Source: DATDMG01 sp036518955
GTDB taxonomy: Bacteria; Actinomycetota; Actinomycetes; Actinomycetales; Kineosporiaceae
Length of the DNA: 21,620 nt
Assembly: GCA_036518955.1 (NCBI GenBank)
Contig: DATDMG010000282.1
Coordinates: 1-21,620 of the forward strand
Reading direction: 5' to 3'
The translations under genes and the position numbers were made by a program. Under the pieces are notes generated by a model that was not told the origin of the DNA, did not search any database, and worked only from the letters and a program-made list of their open reading frames with translations. Below, piece after piece: positions 21,093 to 21,620 of the stretch. How positions within the stretch are numbered: the stretch's first letter is position 1; the number at the start of each line of letters is the position of its first letter.

Positions 21093-21620
21093 CGCCGCGC
21101 CACCGTCGGTGCGCCCTCCGGCCGAGCCCGCCGAGCCCGCCGCCGGCTCGCCGCGTGCGGCCGCCGTCCAGGAGGACATCTCCGACGAGGCGTCCGTCAG
21201 CCTCTCCGCGCGCGCCGAGCGGGCCCCGGGCCGGGAGGCCCTGCGGATCGTGCACGTCTACCCGCACCTGCTGGGCACGTACGGGGACGCCGGCAACGCG
21301 ATCGTGCTCCGGCGCCGCGCCGCGGCGCGGGGTATCCCGGTGGAGCTGGTGGTGGTCCAGCCGGGGGAGCCGGTGCCCGCGCAGGGGGACGTCTACCTGG
21401 TGGGCGGTGGCGAGGACGCGAAGCAGACGGCGGCCGCGCGCGAGCTGCGCGCGGACGGCGGCATCCTCGCCGCGGCCCGCCGCGGCGCGGCGATCTTCGG
21501 CATCTGCGCCGGGTACCAGCTCCTCGGCGAGACGTTCCTCGGCGTCGGAGGAGCGGTGACCGGGGGCCTGGGGCTGCTGGACGTTCGCACCGATCGGCTG
21601 GAGCGACGCGCGGTCGGCAA
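21070..21620 (+). CDS. gatD: Lipid II isoglutaminyl synthase, GatD glutaminase subunit (partial)
   Basis: The 5' part (183 codons) of a class I glutamine amidotransferase of the CobB/CobQ type; the gene runs off the end of the window, so the catalytic His is not visible. GatD hydrolyses glutamine and channels ammonia to MurT. The domain starts LRIVHVYPHLLGTYGDAGNAIVLRRRA (residues 58 onward), the typical GatD N terminus. VYLVGGGEDAKQTAAA follows, and the nucleophile is Cys146 in FGICAGYQLLGE. ATG 21070 has GGGAG 9 nt upstream and overlaps the murT stop by 23 bp; ATG 21082 is an alternative. Either way about 50-57 Ala/Pro/Glu-rich residues precede the domain, which is unusual because family members normally start close to LRIV. 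Identity is confident. Confidence 0.93.
   Translation, partial: MSSAMSPDAAPPSVRPPAEPAEPAAGSPRAAAVQEDISDEASVSLSARAERAPGREALRIVHVYPHLLGTYGDAGNAIVLRRRAAARGIPVELVVVQPGEPVPAQGDVYLVGGGEDAKQTAAARELRADGGILAAARRGAAIFGICAGYQLLGETFLGVGGAVTGGLGLLDVRTDRLERRAVG

Overview
The window is chromosomal DNA from a very GC-rich actinomycete. The evidence is third-position GC bias, a fused FO synthase (FbiC, coenzyme F420), an adjacent MurT/GatD pair, and the actinobacterial small-protein families DUF1876, DUF5302, DUF3263 and LytR_C. A Frankiales/Geodermatophilales-type lineage is plausible, but the sequence alone does not fix the genus. I saw no tRNA, rRNA, CRISPR array, transposase or prophage gene.

Layout. (1) 1-2410, minus strand: a DUF1876 protein downstream of a TPR-like helical-repeat protein, with palindromes between and after them and a gene-less stretch of about 500 bp upstream. 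(2) 2411-6586: the 3' part of an SGNH/GDSL hydrolase gene that has lost its catalytic-serine block (minus strand). Its broken end abuts the promoter of a divergent MerR-family regulator, which is translationally coupled (ATGA) to a VIT-VWA protein. The junction holds a dyad operator, a 15-bp-period tandem repeat and a perfect 15-bp inverted repeat. (3) 6587-11511: a molybdenum hydroxylase operon with an FAD subunit, a fused [2Fe-2S]/molybdopterin subunit and a zinc alcohol dehydrogenase. The Mo subunit appears to lack the catalytic Glu and has a rewritten substrate loop. (4) 11512-15088: a decayed-looking interval, fbiC, and a small membrane protein. (5) 15094-17262: a PrmC-related methyltransferase with the NVPY motif (minus), a DUF5302 protein (plus) and uracil-DNA glycosylase (minus). 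(6) 17263-19151: a DUF3263 and LytR_C gene pair converging on a small HExxH membrane protein. (7) 19152-21620: a cold-shock protein with a terminator, then murT and the 5' part of gatD, which runs off the window and encodes the lipid II amidation enzyme.

Functional links. The Mo-hydroxylase subunits and the alcohol dehydrogenase look like one oxidation module. MerR and VIT-VWA look like an autoregulated pair. MurT and GatD are subunits of one enzyme. Several genes (murT, ung, the HExxH protein, probably merR) have a -10-like hexamer 6-7 nt before the start codon, which points to leaderless transcripts and helped choose starts.

The strongest points for follow-up are the active-site substitutions in the Mo subunit, the SGNH truncation with repeats at its junction, the apparent Cys-to-Ser change in the MurT zinc ribbon, and the long N-terminal extension of GatD.
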